Origin: Bacteroidota bacterium
GTDB taxonomy: Bacteria; Bacteroidota; Bacteroidia; Chitinophagales; Saprospiraceae
Reading direction: 5' to 3'
DNA length: 46,882 nucleotides
Assembly (NCBI GenBank): GCA_029557915.1
Contig: JAKQHS010000196.1
Coordinates: forward strand, 1-46,882
In this document: positions 24,481-32,762 of the stretch, one piece after another
Layout: each line of letters begins with the position of its first letter
Numbering within the stretch: position 1 is the first letter of the stretch
The notes under the pieces: model-generated
Told to the model about the DNA's origin: nothing
Seen by the model: the letters and a program-made list of their open reading frames with translations, nothing else
Database searches by the model: none
Program-made: the position numbers and the translations under genes

Positions 24481-24924
24481 ATGAAAAAAGTGGAATCCAG
24501 CATTCTTATTGAAAACTACCCGGCCAAAACGCTGGAGGCCTTCACCAGCGAACACATGCTGAAAGACTGGTGGGGTGTGGATCGTTCCCTCATTAAACTG
24601 GGTGTGGGTGGCCTGTACACCCTGGCCTGGAGTGCGGACGGAAACGGTTTCTCCTTCGTGATGACCGGACTGGTCAGGGAATATGACCCTGAACATGTGC
24701 TCCGGATCGGAGATCTGGTATATCTCAATCCGGGGAAGCCCTTGTTCGGCCCCATGAGCCTGACTATGCGGGCAAAGGACCTGGGCGGAACCACCGAACT
24801 ATACCTTTGCCAGGACGGTTACCGGGACGGAGAGGACTGGGATTGGTATTATCAGGCTGTGCGGGAGGCATGGCCCAAGGTGCTGGTTACGCTGAAGCAA
24901 TATCTGGAAAAGACTGGTTTCTGA
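24481..24924 (+). CDS. SRPBCC/AHSA1-type protein
   Basis: This 147-residue protein from ATG 24481 has the START-like fold used by AHSA1/CalC proteins to bind hydrophobic ligands: KTLEAFTSEHMLKDWWGV at the N-terminus, GGLYTLAW, a REYDPEHVL strand and an amphipathic C-terminal helix (REAWPKVLVTLKQYLEKTG). The open frame extends 39 bases upstream but the ATG at 24481 matches the family start. Function unknown. It follows the TIM-barrel gene by 61 bases. Confidence 0.8.
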   Translation: MKKVESSILIENYPAKTLEAFTSEHMLKDWWGVDRSLIKLGVGGLYTLAWSADGNGFSFVMTGLVREYDPEHVLRIGDLVYLNPGKPLFGPMSLTMRAKDLGGTTELYLCQDGYRDGEDWDWYYQAVREAWPKVLVTLKQYLEKTGF

Positions 24925-24963
24925 CAGGTTCTGCAAACCATGAACTGAACAAATGCCGTTTAG

Positions 24964-24971
24964 TAATTTTG
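24964..24971 (+). promoter_or_regulatory. Candidate -7 box (TAATTTTG)
   Basis: This octamer fits TAnnTTTG and lies 25 bases before the ATG at 24997. No convincing -33 element is seen, so confidence is low. Confidence 0.35.
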
Positions 24972-24996
24972 ATAAACCTCTGAATGTACAGTCGAC

Positions 24997-25446
24997 ATGG
25001 AGTCAAAACAGAAGTCGCCAAATCCCGGTGTGATTTCTTTCATGAAGCAACTGAAAGCAGCCCTTGAAAAAAAATACCGGGAGGATTATTACACCGGGCA
25101 ATTGTATGTCGGGGAAGGGACCATTACCTATTTTCCTTTCACGCCCCTTGATCTTAAAAAGCTTAAGCTGAAAATTGCCCTGGTCTATGTTTACCCGGAC
25201 GATCGCCTGGAAATATGGCTTGCCGGGCAGAACAAAAACATCCAGAAAGCCTATTGGGAGCTATTCAGGGGCAGCGATTGGAATAAACACTTTATCCCTC
25301 CAACCATCCGGGACCGTTTTTCAATTGTCGAAAGCGTATTGGCGGAACATCCGGATTTGGACCGCTTTGAAGAATTGGCCGTAAAAGCAGAACAAAAGGC
25401 CTTGGGATTTATCCGGGATGTACAGGAGGTCCTTTCAACCGGGTGA
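24997..25446 (+). CDS. DUF7000-like hypothetical protein
   Basis: This is a 149-residue soluble protein. The pattern YYTGQLYVGEGTITYFPF followed by KLKIALVYV, LEIWLAGQNKNIQKAYWELF resembles uncharacterised Bacteroidota proteins that I place, tentatively, in the DUF7000 group. No signal peptide or catalytic motif is visible. It lies 27 bases before the FAD protein gene, and the pair may be cotranscribed. Confidence 0.65.
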   Translation: MESKQKSPNPGVISFMKQLKAALEKKYREDYYTGQLYVGEGTITYFPFTPLDLKKLKLKIALVYVYPDDRLEIWLAGQNKNIQKAYWELFRGSDWNKHFIPPTIRDRFSIVESVLAEHPDLDRFEELAVKAEQKALGFIRDVQEVLSTG

Positions 25447-25473
25447 TTCAACCGGGCTCAACGCGGATATGCC

Positions 25474-26838
25474 ATGAAAAATATTGTCATCATTGGGGCT
25501 GGATTGTCGGGGACCTTGTTAACCATCAATTTGATTGAACAGGGAGGGAGCGGTGGTCCGGTCCATATTACCCTGATTGACCGCAATCCGGAAAGGGATC
25601 TGGGACCCGCTTACAGCAGCCGGGAGGAAGCATTGTTGCTCAATGTGACCGCGGGACGAATGGGTGCGTACAGTTCCGCCCCTGGACATTTTTTACAATG
25701 GGTTCGAAAGAAAGGCCTATCCGCCGGGGAATGGGATTTTCTTCCCCGGCTTTTATATCGGGAATACATCCAGGAATTGTATCAGCAGGCGATGAAGAAA
25801 AAAGCCAAGGGTACTGCGATGACCAGAATTCAAGGGGAAGTGACCGATATTTCAATCCGAAATGGAAAGGCGGAGGTTTTTACCGAGAATCATGCTTTCC
25901 ATGCAGACCAGGTGGTTTTGGCCCTGGGAAATTTTCCTCCAAGGCATCTGCTGTTGGCAAACCGTTCGTTTATTCAAAGCAGGCATTACTTTCAGAACCC
26001 CTGGCCCGACCAGGTACTGGATTCCATCTCGAAGGACGAGACGGTCGTGCTGATTGGTACCGGGCAAACCACGGTCGATCTCCTGGTCCGCCTGAACAGG
26101 ATCAGGCATGAAGGCAAAATGATAGCGGTGTCCAGGCATGGACTCTTTCCCCTGGCTCATTCCACTTTTAAGGAATACCCATCTTTCAGGGAGGAAATAA
26201 TGAAACAGAATTCTATTGCCGGGATTTTAAGGGTGGTGCGCCTTCACATTAAAAAATCCAAAGAATTGGGACAGGATGCCAATGCGGTCATGGATTCAAT
26301 GAGGCCCTATACCCAGGAACTCTGGATGAACCTGACCTCGGAAGAAAAAGCGAGGTTTCTAAGGCATGTTTTCCGGTATTTTGAAATTCTTCGCAGCCGG
26401 ATACCCCCGGAAAGCGAAGAGGTAGTTAAGCGGCTGCAGGAATCGGGGCAGTTGACCGTAGTCAGGGGACGCATCACCGATCTGGTGCCGCAAGATCATC
26501 ATTTAGAAATGATTTATATACCCGCCGGAAAATCGCGGCCTGAAACCATAGCCTCCCCACGGGTGATCAACTGCATGGGGCCTGAAACGGATTACTTTAA
26601 AGTAGACCATCCCTTGATCAAAAACCTGTTGAATAAGGCAGAATTGCAGCCTGATCCTTTTCACCTGGGTATGAATGCCCTGCCCAATGGCGCCATCCTT
26701 CATTCTGACGGCACCGCCCACAATATTTTATATACCCTGGGATTTCCGTTAAGGGGCATTATATGGGAGACCCTGGCCGCACCCGAAATCCGGGCGCAGG
26801 CTGAACAACTCGCGCACCGGTTGCTCCAAAAACCATAG
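25474..26838 (+). CDS. FAD/NAD(P)-binding oxidoreductase (PF13454 type)
   Basis: This is a 454-residue flavoprotein. The dinucleotide-binding motif VIIGAGLSGTLL begins at residue 4. DLGPAYSSREEALLLNVTAGRMG is characteristic of the FAD_NAD(P)-binding family PF13454, whose members include hydroxylase- and monooxygenase-like proteins. A second motif VVLIGTGQTTVDLLVRL near residue 192 should bind NAD(P). The C-terminal INCMGPETDYFKV and FPLRGIIWETLA segments complete the fold. Soluble, no signal. Substrate unknown. The reading frame converges with the START-type gene at 26890. Confidence 0.82.
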   Translation: MKNIVIIGAGLSGTLLTINLIEQGGSGGPVHITLIDRNPERDLGPAYSSREEALLLNVTAGRMGAYSSAPGHFLQWVRKKGLSAGEWDFLPRLLYREYIQELYQQAMKKKAKGTAMTRIQGEVTDISIRNGKAEVFTENHAFHADQVVLALGNFPPRHLLLANRSFIQSRHYFQNPWPDQVLDSISKDETVVLIGTGQTTVDLLVRLNRIRHEGKMIAVSRHGLFPLAHSTFKEYPSFREEIMKQNSIAGILRVVRLHIKKSKELGQDANAVMDSMRPYTQELWMNLTSEEKARFLRHVFRYFEILRSRIPPESEEVVKRLQESGQLTVVRGRITDLVPQDHHLEMIYIPAGKSRPETIASPRVINCMGPETDYFKVDHPLIKNLLNKAELQPDPFHLGMNALPNGAILHSDGTAHNILYTLGFPLRGIIWETLAAPEIRAQAEQLAHRLLQKP

Positions 26839-26889
26839 GAAGGTGGATGCCAGGGGATTGATCCGCCGTGACCATGCGTTGCAGGTGTT

Positions 26890-27327
26890 TTAATTTTTAA
26901 TCTCTTCGCATCTTTTTTTCAGCGCCTGGTTCATTTTCTCAAAACCAATTTTGGTTTTGGCAACCGTGCCACCAAACAGGCCTACCAGGATCCCGCTGAA
27001 TTGTTCCCCATGGATAAACTGGGTCCTGCCGTCGCCGAGGTCAATCAATTTAAAATAATGTTCCCCGTCAAAAAGCCCGGAGATGATCAGTTTGCCTTTC
27101 CAGCGGAATTCTTTGTTGGGTTCGGCCTTGAGGATCTGTGGGCCGATGGTCATCTCCATTCCATCCGGAACTTTCAGGGTCAACCTCAGGGATTCCCCGG
27201 CCTGATGGCCCCCTCCAATAAGCCGGATAAAGGGATTCCAATCGGGGAATGATGAAAAATCCATAAGTACAGCCCAGACTTTTTCGGGCCTGGTATGGAT
27301 GATGATCTGTGTTTCGATCTGCTTCAT
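26890..27327 (-). CDS. SRPBCC family protein (polyketide cyclase-like)
   Basis: This 145-residue START-fold protein opens with IETQIIIHTRPEKVWAVLMDFSSFPDWNPF, a classic SRPBCC N-terminus, and has an amphipathic C-terminal helix (KTKIGFEKMNQALKKRCEE). It likely binds a small hydrophobic ligand; no catalytic residues can be assigned. It lies last in a minus-strand series after the GNAT gene (35-base gap). Confidence 0.82.
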   Translation of the reverse strand: MKQIETQIIIHTRPEKVWAVLMDFSSFPDWNPFIRLIGGGHQAGESLRLTLKVPDGMEMTIGPQILKAEPNKEFRWKGKLIISGLFDGEHYFKLIDLGDGRTQFIHGEQFSGILVGLFGGTVAKTKIGFEKMNQALKKRCEEIKN

Positions 27328-27362
27328 GGCCCCGGGTTTAATATTTTATAAACGGATTTTTT

Positions 27363-27899
27363 TTATTCCTTAAGCCTGAGCCTGAATCCAAACACAGGAA
27401 GGTCGCCCTGCAAAAAATCCAGGTCTTCCGATCTTTGGAAGCCAAGGGACTCATACATTTTCCAGGCGGTCTGCATGGCCCGGGTCGTATGGATGATGAG
27501 TTGGCCAAGTCCGGTTTTAATGGTTTTCTGGATGCAGGCTATGGTTAAAAGTTTGCCAAGGCCCCGGCCCCTGAACTTCGGACTTACGGCCAGCAGCCGG
27601 AATCCGGCAGCGTTTTTTGCTTTGGTCGCACTGCCGCCCGAGCCGTAATAGAGCATGTCCGCAAAATAGACCACGGCCCCCGCCGGCTCCCCCTCTCCGG
27701 ACACCGCGACCAGCAGTTCCACTCCGGGTTTGGCCGTCAGGTCACCTACATTGGCCAGCATCTGGTAATAGTGGGGTTGCTCCGTTTCTTTGGGAAATCC
27801 TTCAAGTTGGGAATAGGCCTCCACCATCAGCAAACCGATTTCTGCAAATTCTGAAGGGAGGGCATTCCGCACCGAAAAGACATCCTGGCTGCTTTTCAT
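27363..27899 (-). CDS. GNAT family N-acetyltransferase
   Basis: This is a 178-residue acetyltransferase. The acetyl-CoA loop is SPKFRGRGLGKLL, preceded by the AAGFRLLAV strand; the C-terminal TAWKMYESLGFQR is the usual motif B region. An acidic N-terminus (PSEFAEIGLLMVEAYSQL) follows the general GNAT pattern. Substrate unknown. It starts 32 bases after the exported nitrilase gene on the same strand and is likely cotranscribed with it. Confidence 0.83.
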   Translation of the reverse strand: MKSSQDVFSVRNALPSEFAEIGLLMVEAYSQLEGFPKETEQPHYYQMLANVGDLTAKPGVELLVAVSGEGEPAGAVVYFADMLYYGSGGSATKAKNAAGFRLLAVSPKFRGRGLGKLLTIACIQKTIKTGLGQLIIHTTRAMQTAWKMYESLGFQRSEDLDFLQGDLPVFGFRLRLKE

Positions 27900-27931
27900 C
27901 GTATGGCTTGGATTCGGAACGGGGATAAAGC

Positions 27932-28864
27932 TTATTTATTCTGCCAGTAGGTATTCCAGGTCGTCCCGCGGGCGGGCCGGTCTTTGAGGGCGATATCGAC
28001 ATAAATAATGGTATCCGCCTCCGCTCCAAAAGGGGCCTGTAAAACTTCTATGCCCCCGGGCGCGTAAACCAGTGAACTGCCTATACAATCCCAGTCCTTC
28101 CATGGGCCGGCTTCTATTTTTCCCACGTTGCTGACCCCAACCACCCAAAGGTCAAACTGAGCGCTTACAGGCCTGTAGACCTTGCGCCAGGTATCCCCAT
28201 AAGGGGTTTTCTGATTGTCAAATCCGGGAGGCACAGCCCAGGCGCAGGGCGAGATGATCATATCGGCGCCCATATAAGCAAGGGAATTGGACAAAGTATT
28301 TCCTTTAGCCGTGGCGTCGGCGCAGATATACAGGCCCAGGGTGCCTATCGGGGTATGGGCTACCTGCAGTCCCTCTCCGGTCGCATACAGATCGTGGGCT
28401 ATATCCAGTTCATTGATTTTCCGGTGTTTCAGGAGGACCTGGCCGGTAGGGTCGATAAGCACGGCCGCGTTATAGGTGCGTTCCTCATCCTTTTCGATGA
28501 TCCCGGCGCAGACGTATATTTTGTTTTCGACCGCGGCGCGAATCAGGCTTTGGCAGGTGGGGCCTGAAGGAATGGCATAAGCCTTCGTTTTTGCTGAAGG
28601 GTCGGTCCAACCCAGGTCCATGGCTTCAGGGAGAAGGGCGATGACAGCTCCATTCCGGGCCGCTTCGGCGATGCGTTCGGTGGCCCGGGCGAGGTTGACC
28701 TCCGGTTTGCCGGCTTCCACCTTCATTTGGACCATGGCCAGTTTATAATTTTTTTGCACGGGCTGTGCTTTGCTCATCCACGGTAAAATACAGCTTGCCA
28801 GGAGAATAAGGAACCGCTGCACCGGGAAACGGGGGATGGGGATCCGCCTGAACTTATTTTTCAT
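27932..28864 (-). CDS. Exported carbon-nitrogen hydrolase (nitrilase superfamily)
   Basis: This 310-residue amidase-type enzyme has an N-terminal signal of about 33 residues (RFLILLASCILPWMSKA). The nitrilase catalytic triad can be placed at Glu80 (ALLPEAMDLGW), Lys149 (KHRKINE) and Cys181 (LGLYICADAT). The cysteine loop is followed by GADMIISPCAW, as in family members. The enzyme would hydrolyse an amide, probably in the periplasm, which is unusual since most relatives are cytosolic; the cysteine at residue 25 within the signal could also be a lipoprotein site, though without a good lipobox. Confidence 0.83.
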   Translation of the reverse strand: MKNKFRRIPIPRFPVQRFLILLASCILPWMSKAQPVQKNYKLAMVQMKVEAGKPEVNLARATERIAEAARNGAVIALLPEAMDLGWTDPSAKTKAYAIPSGPTCQSLIRAAVENKIYVCAGIIEKDEERTYNAAVLIDPTGQVLLKHRKINELDIAHDLYATGEGLQVAHTPIGTLGLYICADATAKGNTLSNSLAYMGADMIISPCAWAVPPGFDNQKTPYGDTWRKVYRPVSAQFDLWVVGVSNVGKIEAGPWKDWDCIGSSLVYAPGGIEVLQAPFGAEADTIIYVDIALKDRPARGTTWNTYWQNK

Positions 28865-28881
28865 TCATTAATAATGTTTTA

Positions 28882-28913
28882 TAAAAATACAGGGATAATT
28901 GATTAACCGCAAA
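28882..28913 (-). promoter_or_regulatory. Candidate promoter of the nitrilase/GNAT operon
   Basis: On the minus strand TTTG (28913-28910) is separated by 20 bases from TATTTTTA (28889-28882), one mismatch from the TAnnTTTG box. The predicted start lies shortly before the ATG at 28864. Confidence 0.4.
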
Positions 28914-29078
28914 GAATGCGGAGAGCCGGAAATTGTGCAAAGAAAAACCTGGACAAACCCGACGACCTTGGTGTTTACAGTGATTTTCATTTGAGCCTTA
29001 CTAAATTTTCATTTCAAGGTCTATGCTTAGCCTTTCCCAAACTTGCTCGTCCGGGTCAACTCCTCCTGAAAAATTCAC

Positions 29079-29119
29079 AAAAAAAAATCTGCCACACGGA
29101 GATCCGGAATGGCAGATTT
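29079..29119 (-). terminator. Intrinsic terminator of the SDR gene
   Basis: Read on the minus strand, the perfect 10-base stem AAATCTGCCA/TGGCAGATTT with a 15-base loop is followed by a run of nine T residues in all. It lies about 30 bases after the stop codon at 29149 of the SDR gene. Confidence 0.85.
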
Positions 29120-29148
29120 GGTTAGAGTGAGTCTTTTATTGGAATGTA

Positions 29149-29901
29149 CTATTGGGCCAGGTACCCCCCGTCTACATTGTAATAAGAGCCGGTGATGAAC
29201 GAAGCCTTGTCGGATCCTAAAAATAAGGCAAGTTCCGCAACTTCTTCAGATTTTCCTAAACGGCCTACCGGGTGCAGGCCCACCAGTGCTTTCAGGGTGG
29301 CTTCGTCCAGGGCATTAGTCACCAGGGGGGTCAGGATATAACCGGGCCCGATGGAATTGACCCGGATATTGCTGGTGGCATATTCCAACGCTGCTGCTTT
29401 CGTAAGGCCGACCACCCCGTGTTTTGCCGCAACATAGGCCGGGGATCCCTTCGTACCCGTCATGCCCAGGATCGAGGCCATATTGATGATGCTGCCCCCA
29501 CCCGAAGCAAGCATAGCCTGTATCTGGTAATGCATGCCATAAAATACGCCGGAAAGGTTGATGTCAATCACTTTTTTCCAACCGTCGATCGGATAGTCTC
29601 CCGTCGGGCCAAGCGGCCCGCCAATGCCCGCATTGTTGACGGCAATGTGCAGTCCTCCATATTCCTTTACGGTCTGGTCCACCAGGTTTTTATTATCCTC
29701 AGGGCTGGACGTATCGGCTTTGACAAAAATAGCCTGTCCGCCTGCAGCTTTTATCTGGGAAACGGTTTCCAGGCCTCCTTTTTCAGCGATGTCCGAAACC
29801 ACCACTTTTGCACCTTCAGCAGCATAAAGCAGCGCAATGGCGCGTCCGATACCCGAACCCGCACCGGTGACTATGGCCACTTTGTTTTCCAAAATTTTCA
29901 T
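29149..29901 (-). CDS. Short-chain dehydrogenase/reductase
   Basis: This is a 250-residue classical SDR with TGAGSGIG at residues 12-19, NNAG at 89-92, catalytic Ser143, Tyr156 and Lys160 (YVAAK), and the C-terminal EVAELALFLGSDKASFITGSYYNVDGGYLAQ. The preference of Asp after the second strand (VVVSDIAE) points to NAD(H). It resembles 2,5-dichloro-cyclohexadiene-diol/glucose dehydrogenase-type SDRs, but the substrate cannot be assigned. A clear terminator follows; the gene appears to stand alone. Confidence 0.9.
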   Translation of the reverse strand: MKILENKVAIVTGAGSGIGRAIALLYAAEGAKVVVSDIAEKGGLETVSQIKAAGGQAIFVKADTSSPEDNKNLVDQTVKEYGGLHIAVNNAGIGGPLGPTGDYPIDGWKKVIDINLSGVFYGMHYQIQAMLASGGGSIINMASILGMTGTKGSPAYVAAKHGVVGLTKAAALEYATSNIRVNSIGPGYILTPLVTNALDEATLKALVGLHPVGRLGKSEEVAELALFLGSDKASFITGSYYNVDGGYLAQ

Positions 29902-29981
29902 AAGAATTGTATTTTAATAAATGAAGACTAAAATATTCTTTCCGCAGGATTTATGGCCTTGCGGAGGCCATGCCGGACCAA

Positions 29982-30515
29982 TCAGGCCCTTTTTAACTGG
30001 ACTTCCGCATTGATTTTAACATCTTCGCTTACCAGCACACCGCCAGCTTCCAGGGCGGCATTCCAGTTGAGTCCCCATTCTTTCCGGTTGATCTTTCCGG
30101 TGAGGGTGAATCCGGCCTTTTCATTTCCCCAGGGATCTTTTTGAATCCCGCCATATTCCATATCGAGAACCACCGGTTTTTGGATGCCCTTGATGGTAAG
30201 CAGGCCTTTCAGCTGATAGTTTTCTTCGTCCAGCTTTTTAATGGAAGTTCCTTCAAACTCCAGGTTCTGAAATTGTTCCGCATCAAAAAAATCAGGGCTT
30301 TTGAGGTGATTATCCCGGTCGGCATTGTTGGTGAATACGGAAGTGGCGTCGATCACCACATGCATCCTTCCTTTGGTGAAATCATCATCAACCGTTTCGA
30401 CCGAAGCGTCAAAATTCCGGAACTCCCCGTTGACGTTGGTGATCATCATATGTTTTACTTTGAACTGCAGTTCGCTGTGAGCAGGGTCGAGGACCCATTT
30501 GGTCAGTTTTTTCAT
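29982..30515 (-). CDS. YceI family lipid-binding-fold protein
   Basis: This 177-residue lipocalin-like protein opens with WVLDPAHSELQFKVKHMMITNVNGEFRNF and later has KGLLTIKGIQKPVVLDMEYGG and GFTLTGKINRKEWGLNWN, all diagnostic of YceI. Members bind polyisoprenoid or amide lipids. No signal peptide is present, so this copy is cytosolic, as in many Bacteroidota. Monocistronic by spacing. Confidence 0.92.
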   Translation of the reverse strand: MKKLTKWVLDPAHSELQFKVKHMMITNVNGEFRNFDASVETVDDDFTKGRMHVVIDATSVFTNNADRDNHLKSPDFFDAEQFQNLEFEGTSIKKLDEENYQLKGLLTIKGIQKPVVLDMEYGGIQKDPWGNEKAGFTLTGKINRKEWGLNWNAALEAGGVLVSEDVKINAEVQLKRA

Positions 30516-30690
30516 ATTGCTTTGTGTTTTTATTGAATTAATAACACAAAGTTGCAGGGGGATAGGGGGGAAAGTCGTTCACATAGGTTAAGATGTTCAG
30601 GGGCGAAGGGTAAAAGGCGAAAGGCGAATGAAGCAATATCGCGTACCCGGTATCCCATTTGTACACAGGAGCCTTAGTTTCCAAGAGAAC

Positions 30691-31953
30691 TCACCAGGAC
30701 GCCTTCAAGGGGCTGCGGTAGTGGGAGATGCGGCCGCCGGTGACCGGACTGTTCCTGGACTTGCCTGAACTCCGTTTGCTTCTGGGAAGGTTTTTGGGTA
30801 AGGTCGCGCCGGTGAACTGCATCCGGTAGGGATGATTTTCGATAACCTTGATCTTTTTGCCAATCAGTTTTTCGATGTCCTTTAAAAAGGCGGTTTCTTC
30901 GGCGTCGCAAAAGGAAAAAGCCGTGCCCCCGGCTCCCGCCCTTCCGGTCCTTCCGATCCGGTGAACGTAGGTTTCGGAAATATTAGGAATGTCGTAATTA
31001 ATCACATATTCCAGGTCTTCGATGTCAATGCCGCGTGCGGCAATATCGGTGGCAACCAGGACCCGGGTCCTCTGCGCCTTGAATTCAGAAAGGGCGCGCT
31101 GGCGGATGTTTTGTGATTTATTGCCATGGATGGCCGCTGCGGGAATACGGTGCTGATGCAGCATTCTGACCACTTTGTCCGCTCCGTGTTTGGTTCGTGT
31201 GAAAACCAGGGCCGTTTTAATTTTTTTGTCCCGGAGAAGTTCAACGAGGAGGGCATTTTTATTGCCCTTTTCTACATAAAAAACAAACTGTTCGATGATT
31301 TCCACCGTAGAAGAGACCGGGGTCACCGAAACCCTGGAAGGGTTGTGGAGGATGGTGCCGGCCAATTTGGTAATCTCCGGGGGCATGGTTGCCGAGAAAA
31401 AGAGCGATTGCCTTTTTTGGGGAAGCCGGGCTATTATTTTTTTAACGTCGTTGATAAATCCCATGTCCAGCATGCGGTCAGCCTCGTCCAGGACAAAAAT
31501 TTCGATATCCTGTAAACTCACAAAACCTTGTTGCATGAGGTCAAGCAACCTGCCCGGTGTGGCGATCAGGATGTCTACTCCCGCGCGCAGGGCCGAGGTT
31601 TGAGGATTTTGATTGACTCCGCCAAAAACGACCGTGAAGTTCAATCCGGTATGCCGTCCATAGGCCCTGAAACTTTCCAGGATCTGGATGGCCAGTTCAC
31701 GGGTGGGGGTGACGATCAGGCTCCTTATTTTTCTTTTCTTATTCGGGGTGTGGGGGGCGGCGCCCAGGATCTGCAGAATAGGGATTGCAAAAGCGGCCGT
31801 TTTTCCGGTTCCGGTCTGTGCACAACCCAGAAGGTCGGTGCCCTGTAAAACTATGGGAATGGCCTGCGCCTGGATTGGAGTGGGAGTGGTATAACCTTCT
31901 TCCTCTAAAGCCTTCAGAATCGGCTTTACGATTTGTAACGATTGAAATGACAT
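30691..31953 (-). CDS. DEAD-box RNA helicase, RhlE type
   Basis: This 420-residue ATP-dependent RNA helicase starts at ATG 31953 ([11 protein letters not shown]), the family-typical N-terminus; the open frame to 32016 would run across the candidate promoter. Motifs in order: Q motif [23 protein letters not shown], Ia [43 protein letters not shown] short basic tail follows (KRSSGKSRN). Likely roles are RNA remodelling in ribosome assembly or cold adaptation. Naming follows general similarity; related Bacteroidota paralogues exist. Confidence 0.92.
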   Translation of the reverse strand: MSFQSLQIVKPILKALEEEGYTTPTPIQAQAIPIVLQGTDLLGCAQTGTGKTAAFAIPILQILGAAPHTPNKKRKIRSLIVTPTRELAIQILESFRAYGRHTGLNFTVVFGGVNQNPQTSALRAGVDILIATPGRLLDLMQQGFVSLQDIEIFVLDEADRMLDMGFINDVKKIIARLPQKRQSLFFSATMPPEITKLAGTILHNPSRVSVTPVSSTVEIIEQFVFYVEKGNKNALLVELLRDKKIKTALVFTRTKHGADKVVRMLHQHRIPAAAIHGNKSQNIRQRALSEFKAQRTRVLVATDIAARGIDIEDLEYVINYDIPNISETYVHRIGRTGRAGAGGTAFSFCDAEETAFLKDIEKLIGKKIKVIENHPYRMQFTGATLPKNLPRSKRSSGKSRNSPVTGGRISHYRSPLKASW

Positions 31954-32013
31954 GTTTGATTTGAAAAATAAAAAATAGATATACAATGATATTTGGGCCT
32001 CTCGGGTAGGGGA

Positions 32014-32021
32014 CAAAGTTA
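32014..32021 (-). promoter_or_regulatory. Candidate -7 box (TAACTTTG) of the helicase gene
   Basis: TAACTTTG on the minus strand fits TAnnTTTG exactly and lies about 60 bases before ATG 31953. It would give an AT-rich leader of roughly 55 bases and rules out translation from 32016. Confidence 0.45.
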
Positions 32022-32148
32022 CTCATTATCTTTCATTAATTCCTGATTCTGTCAAAAAGAGGCTTCATATAAACTCGTCCATTTCCGAATTCTTTGGGCT
32101 GAAGAAGTTTAAAACCCGACCTCGGTTTGGGCTGAATCTCAAACAGGT

Positions 32149-32742
32149 TCACTTTGCCGATGATTTTAATAAGGCTTTCCTGATCCGGCTGAGTGATTGT
32201 GGTTTTACACCCAGGTAGGAAGCGATCAGGTATTGCGGAATATTTTGTACAAAATCCGGATGCAAAGATGAAAATTCGCGGTAACGGAATTCCGCGTCTT
32301 CGCTGTTGGTACGGGCCAGCCGGAATTGCAGCGAGACATAGGCATTCTGGATCAGGATGCGAAAAAATCGGTTAAAAACCGGGATGGTATCGCAAGCCGC
32401 CTCAAACTGTTGTTTATTCAATACCAGCACCTCTGAAGGTTCCAGGGTTTCAATATTGTATTTGCCCGGCCGCCCGGAGAAAAAACTGTAGAGATCGGAA
32501 ATCCAGTAACCGGCAAGGGCAAACTGAATCGCGTGTTTTTCCGCCTTCGTGTCCAGGATATAGGAATAAGCCGACCCTTTCTGGAAGAAATAAATGTTCT
32601 TGCAAACCTTGCCTTCTTCGGCCAGCACACTTTTTTTATCGAATGATTTGGAATACAGAAGGTCCAGAAAGGCATTAAATTCCGTGAGAGGAATGGCTTG
32701 CCCAAGGGTTTGTTCGACGCGGGTTTTTAGGAGGGCCGACAT
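32149..32742 (-). CDS. Crp/Fnr-family transcriptional regulator
   Basis: This 197-residue protein has an N-terminal cyclic-nucleotide-binding-type beta barrel (VLAEEGKVCKNIYFFQKGSAYSYI, residues about 39-62) and a C-terminal helix-turn-helix (IASYLGVKPQSLSRIRKALLK). The effector is unknown; the barrel lacks an obvious iron-sulfur cysteine set. It is the third gene of a tight minus-strand operon, 20 bases after the response-regulator flavoprotein, so it probably relays the same redox or nitrosative signal. Confidence 0.87.
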   Translation of the reverse strand: MSALLKTRVEQTLGQAIPLTEFNAFLDLLYSKSFDKKSVLAEEGKVCKNIYFFQKGSAYSYILDTKAEKHAIQFALAGYWISDLYSFFSGRPGKYNIETLEPSEVLVLNKQQFEAACDTIPVFNRFFRILIQNAYVSLQFRLARTNSEDAEFRYREFSSLHPDFVQNIPQYLIASYLGVKPQSLSRIRKALLKSSAK

Positions 32743-32762
32743 GGCTGGGTATATTTCTTAAC